Of a DNA stretch of 64,000 bases, positions 30,181 through 39,423 are shown one piece after another. Source of the stretch: Ornithinimicrobium humiphilum. GTDB taxonomy: Bacteria; Actinomycetota; Actinomycetes; Actinomycetales; Dermatophilaceae. The notes under the pieces are model-generated. The model was not told where the DNA came from and ran no database searches. It saw nothing but the letters and a program-made list of their open reading frames with translations. The stretch covers positions 2,170,001 to 2,234,000 of the forward strand of contig NZ_VFPU01000001.1 in NCBI RefSeq assembly GCF_006716885.1, in the 5' to 3' direction. Every line of letters starts with the position of its first letter. The stretch's first letter is position 1. The position numbers and the translations under genes are program-made.

Positions 30181-31454
30181 CCGTCACCCTCCACGACCCA
30201 CTTGGTCGTGGTCAGCTCGGGCAGCGCCATCGGGCCGCGGGCGTGGAGCTTCTGCGTCGAGATGCCGATCTCGGCCCCGAAGCCGAACTCCCCGCCGTCG
30301 GTGAAGCGCGTCGAGGCGTTGACCATGACGGCCGCGGCGTCGATCTCGGCGATGAAGCGCCGGGCCGCGGCCCGGTCGCCCGTGACGATCGCCTCGGTGT
30401 GGCCGCTGGTGTGGGCCTGCACGTGGGCGATGGCGTCCTCGAGGCTGTCGACGACCCGGGCCGAGATGTCGAGGGAGAGGAACTCGGTGTCGTCGTCCTC
30501 GTCGGTCACCGGCACGTGCGCGGCACCCGCCGCCTCGGCGTAGCGCTCCATCTCGGCGTCGCCGTGCACGGTGACGCCCGCGGCGGCGAAGCCGGCCATG
30601 ATGCCGGGCAGCACCCGCTCGGCGGCGTCGCGGTGCACGATCAGCGACTCGGCGGAGTTGCACACCGATGTCCGGTGGGTCTTGGAGTTGAGCACGACCT
30701 GCACGGCCATCTCGGTGTCGGCGGCCGCGTCCACGTAGACGTGGCAGTTGCCGGTGCCGGTCTCGATGACCGGCACGGTGGACTCCAGGACGACGGTCCT
30801 GATCAGGCTCGCCCCGCCGCGCGGGATGACCAGGTCGACCAGGCCGCGGGCAGTCATCAGGGCGCGGCCGGCGTCGTGCCCGCCCTCGGTGAGCAGGTTG
30901 ACGGCGTCGGGGTCCAGACCGCGGCCGACGAGGGCGCCGCGCAGCAGCTCCACGAGCCGGGCGTTCGTCGAGCCGGCGGCCGACCCGCCGCGCAGGATGA
31001 CGGCGTTGCCGCTCTTGAGCCCGAGACCGGCGGCGTCGACGGTGACGTTGGGACGAGCCTCGTAGATCATGCCCACCACGCCCATGGGCACCCGCACCTG
31101 GCGGATCTGCAGGCCGTTGGCCAGCGTCGAGCCACGGACCACCTCGCCCACGGGGTCGGGCAGCGCGGCGACCTCGCGGAGCGCGCCGGCGACGGCGCGC
31201 ACCCGCTCCTCGTCGAGGGTGAGCCGGTCGAGGAGGTTCTCCGGGAGACCTTTCTCGCGCCCGCGTCGGAGGTCCTCCTGGTTGGCGGTCACCACCTCGG
31301 CAGCACCGGCCTCCACGGCGTCGGCCATCGCGTGCAGGGTGGCGTCCTTCTCGGCCCTGGTGAGGAGCGCCAGCTCGCGGGCGGCGCCACGGGCCCGGCG
31401 GGCGATGTCGTGGACGTACGCGACGACCTCGGGTGCGACGGGGGCGGTGCTCAT
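30168..31454 (-). CDS. proA: Gamma-glutamyl phosphate reductase
   Basis: 428 aa, typical ProA length. The catalytic Cys lies in [12 protein letters not shown], and [16 protein letters not shown] and the [20 protein letters not shown] block are diagnostic. It reduces gamma-glutamyl phosphate to the semialdehyde in proline synthesis. It lies 72 nt after proB; a 7-bp hairpin (31503-31521) between them may only attenuate. Confidence 0.96.
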   Translation of the reverse strand: MSTAPVAPEVVAYVHDIARRARGAARELALLTRAEKDATLHAMADAVEAGAAEVVTANQEDLRRGREKGLPENLLDRLTLDEERVRAVAGALREVAALPDPVGEVVRGSTLANGLQIRQVRVPMGVVGMIYEARPNVTVDAAGLGLKSGNAVILRGGSAAGSTNARLVELLRGALVGRGLDPDAVNLLTEGGHDAGRALMTARGLVDLVIPRGGASLIRTVVLESTVPVIETGTGNCHVYVDAAADTEMAVQVVLNSKTHRTSVCNSAESLIVHRDAAERVLPGIMAGFAAAGVTVHGDAEMERYAEAAGAAHVPVTDEDDDTEFLSLDISARVVDSLEDAIAHVQAHTSGHTEAIVTGDRAAARRFIAEIDAAAVMVNASTRFTDGGEFGFGAEIGISTQKLHARGPMALPELTTTKWVVEGDGQVR

Positions 31455-31526
31455 GTGCTCTGCTGCTCCTGCTCGGGCGGGACGTGGGACCAGGGTAGGG
31501 GGTCCGGGCGGGGTGCCCGGAGGGGG

Positions 31527-32651
31527 TCAGAGGACGACGAGGTCGTCGCGCCGGACGACCGGGCGGGGCGCCGGCGCGCCGGTCCGCAGGCGGGTGCCGC
31601 GCTCCAGGCGCTGACCGACGAGCGGTCGCAGCTCCTCGGCGTCGTAACCCACCAGCCCGCGGGCCACGACCCGGCCGGAGACGTCGCACAGGTCGACGGT
31701 GTCACCGGCGGCGAACTTCCCCTCGACGCGGGTGATGCCGACCGGCAGCAGCGAGGTGCGGCGTCGCACCACGGCCTCCACGGCACCGTCGTCGAGGACG
31801 ACCCGGCCGCTCGCGCTCGTGGCGTGGGCCAGCCAGCGCCGCCGCGCCGGGCTCTTCTCGCCCGTCGGGGTGAAGAAGGTGCCGACGTCCTCGCCGGCGA
31901 AGGCCTCGACCAGACGGTCGGCGCTGGTGAGCAGCACGCTGATGCCCTCGGCCGTGGCCATCTGGGCCGCCGCCACCTTGGTGGCCATGCCCCCGGTGCC
32001 CAGCTGCGAGCCGTGGCCGGAGACGTCGACGTGGGCGATCTCCTCGACGGTGCGCACGTGCGGGATCCGTCGGGACCCCGGCTCGCTGGGGTGGCCGTCG
32101 TAGAGCGCGTCGACGTCCGAGAGCAGCAGCAGCGCGTCGGCGTCGACGAGATGGGCCACCAGGGCGGCCAGCCGGTCGTTGTCGCCGAAGCGGATCTCGT
32201 CGGTGGCGACGGTGTCGTTCTCGTTGATGATCGGCACCACCTCCAGCTCGAGCAGCCGCTCGAGCGTGCGCGAGGCGTTGACGTAGTGGCTGCGCCGGTG
32301 CATGTCGTCGGCGGTGAGCAGGACCTGCCCCACCTTGAGACCGTGCAGCGTGAACGCGTTGGTGTAGGCGGCCATGAGCACGCCCTGGCCGGCGCTGGCG
32401 GCGGCCTGCTGGGTGGCGAGGTCCTTGGGCCGCCGGGTCAGCCCGAGCGGGCCCATCCCGGCGGCGATCGCGCCGGAGGACACCAGGACGACCTGGACCC
32501 CGTCGAGGGCCCGCTTGGCCAGCGTGGTGGCGAGGGCCTGCAGCCGGAAGCCGTCCAGCCCGCCCCGCGGGCCGGTCAAGGACGAGGAGCCGACCTTGAC
32601 GACCAGGCGGCGAGCGTCAGTGACGACGCTACGGTCGAGGCTCGAGGACAT
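31527..32651 (-). CDS. proB: Glutamate 5-kinase
   Basis: 374 aa, the long form with a C-terminal PUA domain (about 285-360). The kinase domain has VVKVGSSSL at the start, VLVSSGAIAAGMGPLG and the NENDTVA block. It phosphorylates glutamate at the gamma-carboxyl and is usually feedback-inhibited by proline. TAGTAT (32663-32658, minus) ends 6 nt before ATG 32651 in an AT-rich pocket, suggesting a leaderless mRNA separate from obgE. Confidence 0.96.
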   Translation of the reverse strand: MSSSLDRSVVTDARRLVVKVGSSSLTGPRGGLDGFRLQALATTLAKRALDGVQVVLVSSGAIAAGMGPLGLTRRPKDLATQQAAASAGQGVLMAAYTNAFTLHGLKVGQVLLTADDMHRRSHYVNASRTLERLLELEVVPIINENDTVATDEIRFGDNDRLAALVAHLVDADALLLLSDVDALYDGHPSEPGSRRIPHVRTVEEIAHVDVSGHGSQLGTGGMATKVAAAQMATAEGISVLLTSADRLVEAFAGEDVGTFFTPTGEKSPARRRWLAHATSASGRVVLDDGAVEAVVRRRTSLLPVGITRVEGKFAAGDTVDLCDVSGRVVARGLVGYDAEELRPLVGQRLERGTRLRTGAPAPRPVVRRDDLVVL

Positions 32652-32657
32652 GGCTGA

Positions 32658-32663
32658 ATACTA
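32658..32663 (-). promoter_or_regulatory. -10 box TAGTAT for leaderless proB
   Basis: TAGTAT then TCAGCC (6 nt) then ATG, inside an unusually AT-rich stretch (32652-32690) between obgE and proB. Confidence 0.65.
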
Positions 32664-32714
32664 ATCCACGATTCGTCATACTCATGCATCGCCTCCCCGG
32701 GCGACGGAGAGCGC

Positions 32715-34223
32715 TCAGTTGTCCTGGACCCAGCGTCCGGCCTTGCGCTCCGCCTCGAGCTCGGCCCGGGCACGGGCAGCGGCGTCCATCTTGTCGTGGA
32801 AGGCCTCGCGCTTCTCGGAGCGGGTGGGGCGGGCCCGGTCGTCGAGACGCAGGTCGCTCCCCCGCGCGCCGAGCAGCTCGGCGCCGGCCGCCATCGTCGG
32901 CTCCCAGTCGAAGACGACCGCGTCGTCCTCGGGGCCGATGAGCACGGTCGAGCCGGCGACGGCCCCGGCCTTGAGGAGCTCGTCCTCGACGCCCAGGCGG
33001 TTGAGCCGGTCGGCGAGGTAGCCGACGGCCTCGTCGTTGGCGAAGTCGGTCTGGCGCACCCAGCGGGTGGGTCGCTCGCCCAGCACGCGGAAGACCTCGG
33101 TGCCGTCGGGGGCGGTCTCGCGGCGGACCGAGAAGCCCTGGTCGTCGATCGCTCGCGGGCGGATGACGGCGCGCGTGGGTTCCTCGACCACCTGCTCCTC
33201 GCGGGCACGCTTGACGTGCGCAGCGAGGGCGTAGGTGAGCTCCTTGAGGCCCTGGTGGGCCACCGCCGAGACGATGTGGACCTCGTAGCCCTGCTCCTCG
33301 AGGTCCGGCTTGACCATCTCGGCGAGCTCGCGAGCCTCGGGGACGTCAGCCTTGTTGAGGACGACGACGCGGACGCGCTCGGACAGCGGGATGCCGCCGA
33401 GCGACCCGTGGGGCACGTAGGCGGCGAGCTCGGCCTCGATGACCTCGAGGTCCGTCAGCGGGTCGCGACCGGGCTCCAGGGTCGCGCAGTCGATGACGTG
33501 GACGAGCACGTGGCAGCGTTCGACGTGCCGGAGGAACTGCAGGCCCAGGCCGCGGCCCTCGGAGGCGCCGGGGATGAGACCGGGCACGTCGGCGATGGTG
33601 AACCGCTCGCCGCCGGCCGTGACCACTCCGAGGTTGGGCACCAGGGTGGTGAAGGGGTAGTCGGCGATCTTGGGCCGCGCGGCGGAGACCACCGAGACCA
33701 GCGAGGACTTCCCCGCGGAGGGGAACCCGATGAGGGCCACGTCGGCGAGCGTCTTGAGCTCGAGGACGACCTCGGCCTCCTCGCCCGGCTCGCCGAGCAG
33801 GGCGAAGCCGGGGGCCTTCCGGCGGGGCGACGCCAGCGCCTTGTTGCCCAGTCCCCCGCGTCCGCCGCGGGCCGCGACGTACTCGGCCCCCTCGCCCACG
33901 AGGTCGGCGAGCACCTCGCCGGAACGGGTGGTGACGACCGTGCCGGACGGCACGGGAAGGACGAGGTCCTGCCCCTGGGCGCCGTGGCGCTCGTCGCCCT
34001 CGCCCGGTCGCCCGTTGGGTGCGCTGCGGTGCGGCGAGTGGTGGTAGTCGATCAGCGTGGTGATCTGCGGGTCCACGCGCAGGACGATGTTGCCCCCGCG
34101 CCCGCCGTTGCCGCCGTCGGGGCCGCCGAGCGGCTTGAACTTCTCACGGTGCACCGAGGCGACGCCATGGCCGCCGTTGCCGGCACGCAGGTGCAGGACG
34201 ACGCGGTCGACGAAGTTGGCCAT
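32715..34223 (-). CDS. obgE: GTPase ObgE/CgtA
   Basis: 502 aa. The Gly-rich Obg fold (1-158) contains [20 protein letters not shown] turns; the G domain has [10 protein letters not shown] (P-loop), [10 protein letters not shown] and NKAD; an OCT-type C-terminal domain (about 345-425) and a charged tail follow. Obg binds the 50S subunit and couples ribosome assembly to ppGpp and cell-cycle state. It follows rpmA by 131 nt, with a strong hairpin in the gap. Confidence 0.96.
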   Translation of the reverse strand: MANFVDRVVLHLRAGNGGHGVASVHREKFKPLGGPDGGNGGRGGNIVLRVDPQITTLIDYHHSPHRSAPNGRPGEGDERHGAQGQDLVLPVPSGTVVTTRSGEVLADLVGEGAEYVAARGGRGGLGNKALASPRRKAPGFALLGEPGEEAEVVLELKTLADVALIGFPSAGKSSLVSVVSAARPKIADYPFTTLVPNLGVVTAGGERFTIADVPGLIPGASEGRGLGLQFLRHVERCHVLVHVIDCATLEPGRDPLTDLEVIEAELAAYVPHGSLGGIPLSERVRVVVLNKADVPEARELAEMVKPDLEEQGYEVHIVSAVAHQGLKELTYALAAHVKRAREEQVVEEPTRAVIRPRAIDDQGFSVRRETAPDGTEVFRVLGERPTRWVRQTDFANDEAVGYLADRLNRLGVEDELLKAGAVAGSTVLIGPEDDAVVFDWEPTMAAGAELLGARGSDLRLDDRARPTRSEKREAFHDKMDAAARARAELEAERKAGRWVQDN

Positions 34224-34283
34224 GGGGAGATCCTCTCATCGGCGCCGAGATCGGTGCCGGTCCTGCTGGGGGGTGGAGATACG

Positions 34284-34320
34284 CCGACGCCGGTGGGGGC
34301 AGGTGCCCCACCGGCGTCGG
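34284..34320 (-). terminator. Hairpin between rpmA and obgE (attenuator)
   Basis: 15-bp perfect stem CCGACGCCGGTGGGG / CCCCACCGGCGTCGG with a 7-nt loop. It likely lowers read-through from ribosomal genes into obgE. Confidence 0.7.
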
Positions 34321-34354
34321 AACGTGCGTTGAGTCGTGCGCTGCGGCGAGAGCC

Positions 34355-34624
34355 TCAGGCGTCGACGGTCGCCGCGTCGGCGACGACGTTCACGGTCTTG
34401 CGGCCACGCTTGCTGCCGAACTCGACCACACCCGGGACGAGCGCGAACAGCGTGTCGTCGCCGCCACGACCGACACCCTCACCGGGGTGGAAGTGCGTGC
34501 CGCGCTGGCGGACGATGATCTCGCCGGTGCCGACGACCTGGCCGCCGAACCGCTTCACGCCGAGACGCTGGGCGTTGGAGTCACGACCGTTGCGGGTCGA
34601 GGACGCACCCTTCTTGTGTGCCAT
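34355..34624 (-). CDS. rpmA: 50S ribosomal protein L27
   Basis: 89 aa. It begins [20 protein letters not shown], without the N-terminal cleaved extension found in Firmicutes, and carries [23 protein letters not shown]27 reaches the peptidyl transferase centre. It is 27 nt after rplU. Confidence 0.98.
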   Translation of the reverse strand: MAHKKGASSTRNGRDSNAQRLGVKRFGGQVVGTGEIIVRQRGTHFHPGEGVGRGGDDTLFALVPGVVEFGSKRGRKTVNVVADAATVDA

Positions 34625-34651
34625 GGCTGGAGCCTCCTGGTTGCGACGACG

Positions 34652-34966
34652 TCAGGCGTCGATCGAGGTGATCTTGACCTGGGTGAGCGGCTGGCGGTGG
34701 CCCTGACGCTTCTTGTACCCGGTCTTGTTCTTGTACTTCTGGATGATGATCTTGGGGCCCTTGGCGGCGCCGAGGATCTCGGCGGTCACCGTGGCCTTGG
34801 CGAGGGCGTCGGCGTCGGTGGTGACGGTGGAACCGTCGACCAGCAGCACCGGGGCGAGCTCCACGGTGTCGCCCGCAGCAGCGTTACCGCCGACCTTGTC
34901 GATGGTCAGGACGTCGCCGACGGACACCTTCTCCTGGCGGCCGCCAGCACGGACGATCGCGTACAC
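34652..34966 (-). CDS. rplU: 50S ribosomal protein L21
   Basis: 104 aa from GTG 34966, giving the standard [14 protein letters not shown] start. Core blocks [17 protein letters not shown] and TQVKITSI are complete. L21 binds 23S rRNA. It is first of rplU-rpmA-obgE; GAGGAAG lies upstream of the start. Confidence 0.97.
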   Translation of the reverse strand: MYAIVRAGGRQEKVSVGDVLTIDKVGGNAAAGDTVELAPVLLVDGSTVTTDADALAKATVTAEILGAAKGPKIIIQKYKNKTGYKKRQGHRQPLTQVKITSIDA

Positions 34967-35149
34967 GTTGAACTCACTTCCTCGTCTTGGGTGGGTATGC
35001 AGCTCCCGGCTGGGAGGGGTCGAGCCGCCGCGACGCGCGTCGTCTCTAGACCCGACCCGGTAAACCGGGGCGAACCGACGCACTAGCGTACCGTGCCCGG
35101 GCCCCTCGACCAAACTCGGCCGCGGGGCCCGGTGCGGCGGGCGAGCGCG
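34967..35149 (-). promoter_or_regulatory. rplU promoter and leader
   Basis: 183 bp between rne and rplU. A -10-like TACGCT (35090-35085, minus) would give a leader of about 110 nt. The leader holds hairpins CCCGG-TAAA-CCGGG (35056-35069) and CTCCC-GGCT-GGGAG. Possible L21 autoregulation, inferred from the leader length only. Confidence 0.45.
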
Positions 35150-38100
35150 TCAGGACTGCTCGGGCGGTGCGGTGGTCTCGACGACCCCCGTCGGGGGGCC
35201 GGCGGGGGCGACCACACGGCCACGTCGACGCCGCTTGGGCGGTGCCAGGGCGGGCTCGACGGAGGCGTCTGCGGTCACGGGCGCGGCACCCGCGGGTGCG
35301 GGGTCCGGCGTCGCGACCGGCTCGGGAGCGGAGGCCGCGACCGGCTCGGGAGCGGCCGCGGGTGCCGGCTCGGGAGCGGCCGCGGGTGCCGGCTCGGGAG
35401 TCGCGACGGGCGCCGGCTCGCTGGTGGCCGCGGAGGCCCGGCGGCTGCCGCCCCGGGTCCCGGTCGCCCGGGTGGCGCGGGAGCGCGCCCGACCGGAGGC
35501 GGGCTTGTCGACCGGCGCGCCGGCCTGCCCCGTCGCCGGGGTCTCGGCGGTCCGGGGCTCCGGACCCTCCCCCGCGGTCGGCGCGGCGTCCTGCTCGGCG
35601 GTGGGGACGGTGTCGACCGCCCTGGCGTCCTCGGGGGCATCCGGGGCCTGCGACGTCGGGGGAACCGTCTCGGGACTCGTGGACCCCTCGGGCGTCGCGG
35701 GGTCCTGCGTCGCCGCCTCCGTGGCCGCACCGGCGGCGGCGTTGGCCGCCTCGGAGCTGGCACCGGCCTGCAGCGCGGCCGCGTGGGCGGCCGCCGCGAT
35801 CTGGGCCGGCGTCGGACCGTTGGGGTTGGGCGGAGGCAGGACGTGCTTCTCGACGGCCGGTGACGACGCCGACGAGGACGAGGATCCGCGCCCCTTGCCG
35901 CGCCCGCGACGGCTGGAGCCCGAGGACTCCTCGGCGGCCGCGTGACCGCCGCCGTTGCCATTCCCGTTGCCGTTGCGGTGGACCGGCTCGCTCTGGACGA
36001 TCACGCCCCGGCCGTTGCAGTGCGCACAGGTCTCGGAGAAGACCTCGATCAGCCCCGAGCCGACCCTCTTGCGGGTCATCTGGACCAGTCCCAGCGAGGT
36101 CACCTCGGCGACCTGGTGCTTGGTGCGGTCGCGGCCCAGGCACTCGAGAAGACGCCGGACGACGAGCTCGCGGTTGCTCTCCAGCACCATGTCGATGAAG
36201 TCGATGACGATGATGCCGCCGATGTCGCGCAGCCGCAGCTGACGCACGATCTCCTCGGCCGCCTCGATGTTGTTCTTGGTCACCGTCTCCTCGAGGTTGC
36301 CCCCGGAGCCGGTGAACTTGCCGGTGTTGACGTCGATGACCGTCATCGCCTCGGTGCGGTCGATGACCAGCGAGCCGCCCGAGGGGAGCCACACCTTGCG
36401 GTCCATCGCCTTGGCGATCGCCTCGTGCACCCGGTAGGTGGAGAAGACGTCGGTCGTGCCGGTGTACTTCTCGACCCGGTCCGCCAGGTCCGGCGCGACG
36501 TCGTCGATGTAGCGCTTGACCTCGGTCCAGGCCTGCTCGCCCGAGACGACCAGCTTGGAGAAGTCCTCGGTGAAGACGTCGCGGATGACGCGGACGGTCA
36601 TGTCGGGCTCGCCGTGCAGCAGGGTCGGGGCGTTGGAGCTCTTCTTCGCCGCCGCGCTGATCCGGTCCCAGGTGGCGGTGAGGCGCTCGACGTCGGCCCG
36701 CAGCTCGGCCTCGGAGGCGCCTTCGGCCGCGGTGCGGACGATGACGCCGGCGTCGTCGGGGACGACCTCCTTGAGGATCTTCTTCAGCCGGGCGCGCTCC
36801 GTGTCCGGCAGCTTGCGCGAGATCCCGGTCATCGAGGTGCCGGGGACGTAGACCAGGTAGCGACCCGGCAGCGAGATCTGGGAGGTCAGACGGGCGCCCT
36901 TGTGGCCGATCGGGTCCTTGGTGACCTGGACCAGCACCGACTCGCCGGCCTTGAGGGCGTTCTCGATGCGCTTGGGCTCGCCCGAGGACAGGCCCGCGGC
37001 GTCCCAGTTGACCTCGCCGGCGTAGAGCACGGCGTTGCGGCCCTTGCCGATGTCGACGAACGCCGCCTCCATGCTGGGCAGGACGTTCTGGACCCGGCCG
37101 AGGTAGACGTTGCCCACCATCGTGCTCTGGGCCGAGCGGGAGACGTAGTGCTCCACCGGCACGCCGTCCTCGAGGACGGCGATCTGGGTCCGGTCCTCGA
37201 GCCCGCGCACGACCATGACGCGGTCGACGCTCTCGCGGCGGGCGAGGAACTCGGCCTCGGTGATGATCGTGCGGCGGCGACCGGCCTCGCGGCCCTCACG
37301 GCGCCGCTGGCGCTTGGCCTCCAGGCGGGTGGAGCCTTTGACCGAGGTCACCTCGTCGCGCGCCGAGCGCTCGCCCGTGGCGGCCTCCCCGCTGCGACGG
37401 CGGCGGCGACGGCGACGGGTGCTGCTGGCGTCGTCGTCGGATCCGTCGGCGTCCTCCGCCTCCGCCTCGCCCTCGGGCGAGGCGTCCGTGGACGTCGAGG
37501 AACCGGTCGACCGGCGTCGCCGACGACGGGTGGTCGAGCCCGCCTCCGGGCTCTCCTCGTCCTCGCCCTGCTCGGGTGCGGACTCGGTCTCGTCACCGTC
37601 CTGCGTCTCCTCCCCCGCGTCGGTCGAACCCGTGCGGCGGCGGCCCTTGCCCCCGCGGCGGCGGCGGCGGTTCGAGCGCGAGCCCGTGTCCTCGCCGGTG
37701 CCGGTGGCGTCGTCGGAGCCGGGCTCCTGCTCGTCCGCCACGCCCTCTGGCTCGTCCTCGACCTCGTCGACCGGGCGGACCTGCGGGGTCGTGACCCCGG
37801 ACGTGGCGCGGCGCGAGCGCCGGCGCGGCAGGTCGGAGAGGTCCGGCGCCTGGAAGACGACGCCGAAGGACGGGAAGGGTGCGGCGGGGGCCTCTTCGGG
37901 CTCCTCGGTCGCGTCCTCGTCGTCCCCGGTGTCCGGCTCGTCGGCGTCCTCGTCCGAGACGACGGCCACGACGGGCACGTCCGGCCCCTCGTCGAGCTCG
38001 CCGCCCTCGGCGGCGTCCTCGCCCTCGGTCTTCTCCGCCTCGTCCTCGGCCTCGTCCTCGTCGATGACGGGCGGGAGACCACTGGTGAAGAGGGCCTGGG

Positions 38101-38191
38101 CCTCGGCGGCGAGCTCGGCGGCGCGGAGCTGGCGGTCGTCGTCCTGCGAGGCGTGTTCGCCGTCGGGTGTGCGGGTGCTGTCCTCAGACAC
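35150..38191 (-). CDS. rne: Ribonuclease E/G family protein
   Basis: 1013 aa. A disordered acidic/Arg-rich N-terminal arm (about 1-300) precedes the S1 domain (GNVYLGRVQNVLPSMEAAFVDIG), the RNase-H-like and DNase-I-like domains with catalytic acids in VIDVNTGKFTG and VIDFIDM, and the zinc link CAHCNGRG. The C-terminal arm (about 740-1013) is Ala/Pro/Glu-rich with repeated PEPAP units. The layout, with both long arms, matches mycobacterial-type RNase E. It cleaves 5'-monophosphorylated RNA in mRNA decay and rRNA processing. GTG 38191 is chosen for the GGAAGGA site; GTG 38224 is the alternative. Confidence 0.95.
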   Translation of the reverse strand: MSEDSTRTPDGEHASQDDDRQLRAAELAAEAQALFTSGLPPVIDEDEAEDEAEKTEGEDAAEGGELDEGPDVPVVAVVSDEDADEPDTGDDEDATEEPEEAPAAPFPSFGVVFQAPDLSDLPRRRSRRATSGVTTPQVRPVDEVEDEPEGVADEQEPGSDDATGTGEDTGSRSNRRRRRGGKGRRRTGSTDAGEETQDGDETESAPEQGEDEESPEAGSTTRRRRRRSTGSSTSTDASPEGEAEAEDADGSDDDASSTRRRRRRRRSGEAATGERSARDEVTSVKGSTRLEAKRQRRREGREAGRRRTIITEAEFLARRESVDRVMVVRGLEDRTQIAVLEDGVPVEHYVSRSAQSTMVGNVYLGRVQNVLPSMEAAFVDIGKGRNAVLYAGEVNWDAAGLSSGEPKRIENALKAGESVLVQVTKDPIGHKGARLTSQISLPGRYLVYVPGTSMTGISRKLPDTERARLKKILKEVVPDDAGVIVRTAAEGASEAELRADVERLTATWDRISAAAKKSSNAPTLLHGEPDMTVRVIRDVFTEDFSKLVVSGEQAWTEVKRYIDDVAPDLADRVEKYTGTTDVFSTYRVHEAIAKAMDRKVWLPSGGSLVIDRTEAMTVIDVNTGKFTGSGGNLEETVTKNNIEAAEEIVRQLRLRDIGGIIVIDFIDMVLESNRELVVRRLLECLGRDRTKHQVAEVTSLGLVQMTRKRVGSGLIEVFSETCAHCNGRGVIVQSEPVHRNGNGNGNGGGHAAAEESSGSSRRGRGKGRGSSSSSASSPAVEKHVLPPPNPNGPTPAQIAAAAHAAALQAGASSEAANAAAGAATEAATQDPATPEGSTSPETVPPTSQAPDAPEDARAVDTVPTAEQDAAPTAGEGPEPRTAETPATGQAGAPVDKPASGRARSRATRATGTRGGSRRASAATSEPAPVATPEPAPAAAPEPAPAAAPEPVAASAPEPVATPDPAPAGAAPVTADASVEPALAPPKRRRRGRVVAPAGPPTGVVETTAPPEQS

Positions 38192-38511
38192 GATGTGTCC
38201 TTCCAGCCGCGCGGCCGAGCCCACTCCTGGGGCCCTCCCGGGCCCTCTCCCCGCGCGGCGGGTGCAGTCGTCCAGGCCGGTCGGCCGTGGACGGAAGTCG
38301 TCCTGGTTGCCGCTCGGTTCGCGCTAGGGCGCGGCACCGATGGGCCGGCAGGAGTCGGCTCGACGCGCCTGGCGGGCGTCGCGCGTGCCGGCAGGGTTGC
38401 CGCACAGCGAGGGGACTCGCACCGGGCCGGGCGGCGGTGTGGCTCGACCGCCCGTCCACTGCGAGTATCGCACAGCGCGGCCCCGGACGGGCGCACGCCG
38501 GGCAGAAGGGC
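38192..38511 (-). promoter_or_regulatory. Long rne leader with extended -10
   Basis: 320 bp with no gene. TGC-GATACT (38472-38464, minus) is an extended -10, predicting a leader of about 260 nt. Near the start codon GGGCCC-TCCC-GGGCCC (38230-38245) forms a hairpin. Long autoregulatory leaders are known for rne in other bacteria; here it is inference. Confidence 0.45.
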
Positions 38512-39273
38512 TCAGCCGAGGAGCGTCTCCGCGACGCGTCCGTCCACGATCGGGCCCTGCCGCAGCCGGGTGCTGACGGGCCGTGGGAGATCGGCCCCCG
38601 ACACCTGCCGCAGGGCCGTCCAGATCTCCTCCGGCCGCACCGTGGGGGTGGTATGACGCACGCTGGCGAGCACGACGACGTCGCCCTCGGCGACCGGCAC
38701 CTCGGGCACGGGCGCCGGGGCCACCTCCAGATGCAGGACCGCACCGCGGACGTCCAGGTCCCGGGGGCCCTTCTTCATCATCCGGGAGACCGCGACCTCC
38801 TCGGCGGCGAGCAGCGCCGCGACCGCGGCCGGCACCGCGGCGGGCCCGGGCCCGTCCTCCCCGGCGCGGAAGCGCAGCGCCCACAGGCTGCCCTGCAGGT
38901 GGTCGGCGAGCGCACCGGGCAGGTCGGCGGCGTCGGACACCTCCAGCACGTCGAGCCCGTCGGGCAGCGACTCGTCCAGGAGGGGGGCGACCGTGGCCGG
39001 GTCGAGCTGCCGGGTCACCGAGATCTCGACGTACTCCGCCTCGCTGGCGGTCCCCGTGGGAGCGGCGTTGGCGTAGGAGATCTTGGGGTGGGGGTGGAAG
39101 CCGGCCGAGTAGGCGACCGGCAGGCCGGCCCTGCGGACGGCGCGCTCGAGGGCCCGCTGGAAGTCCCGGGTGGAGCTGAACCGCATACGCCCGCGCTTGG
39201 CGTAGCGCACGCGCAGCCGCTGGACGGCGGGGTCGGGAGCTGGTCCTTCGGGGACACGACGGGATCCGGCCAT
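38512..39273 (-). CDS. DUF2344 / TIGR03936 radical-SAM-linked protein
   Basis: 253 aa from ATG 39273. RLRVRYAKRGRMRFSSTRDF and PVAYSAGFHPHPKISYA are the family hallmarks. Members are nearly always next to or fused with a TIGR03960 B12-binding radical SAM protein and are proposed to act with it in RNA modification; function unproven. The partner is present at 43298-45265, but serC-serA-dodecin-MFS lie between. An upstream in-frame extension lacks conservation. Confidence 0.88.
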   Translation of the reverse strand: MAGSRRVPEGPAPDPAVQRLRVRYAKRGRMRFSSTRDFQRALERAVRRAGLPVAYSAGFHPHPKISYANAAPTGTASEAEYVEISVTRQLDPATVAPLLDESLPDGLDVLEVSDAADLPGALADHLQGSLWALRFRAGEDGPGPAAVPAAVAALLAAEEVAVSRMMKKGPRDLDVRGAVLHLEVAPAPVPEVPVAEGDVVVLASVRHTTPTVRPEEIWTALRQVSGADLPRPVSTRLRQGPIVDGRVAETLLG

Positions 39274-39340
39274 GAGGAGGAAGGGTAGCCGCCGGACGGA
39301 GGCGCCCGGGGGCCGGTACGGCGGGTCCGGCTCCACGCGG

Positions 39341-39346
39341 TACGGT
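39341..39346 (+). promoter_or_regulatory. -10-like TACGGT for serC
   Basis: TACGGT lies about 78 nt before serC, giving a leader that includes the palindrome CCGCGGCCGCGG. No other promoter-like sequence is seen in the 150-bp gap. Confidence 0.35.
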
Positions 39347-39423
39347 GGGGCCCAGCAAGCTCAACGCTGAGAACCCGCGGCCGCGGGCCAGCGAGCGCTG
39401 CGGTCGCCCCGACACACCCGAGG

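Noticed and set aside
28926..32657. Very long plus-strand open frame (over 1200 codons) across nadD, glycosyltransferase, proA and proB
   Set aside because: It lies mostly antisense to well-identified genes; its Arg/Gly/Ala/Val/Asp-rich translation has no motifs. High GC makes such shadow frames common.
35275..35420. Tandem PEPAP-like DNA repeat as a possible CRISPR or minisatellite
   Set aside because: It is in frame in the rne C-terminal arm and encodes low-complexity Ala/Pro repeats; no spacers.
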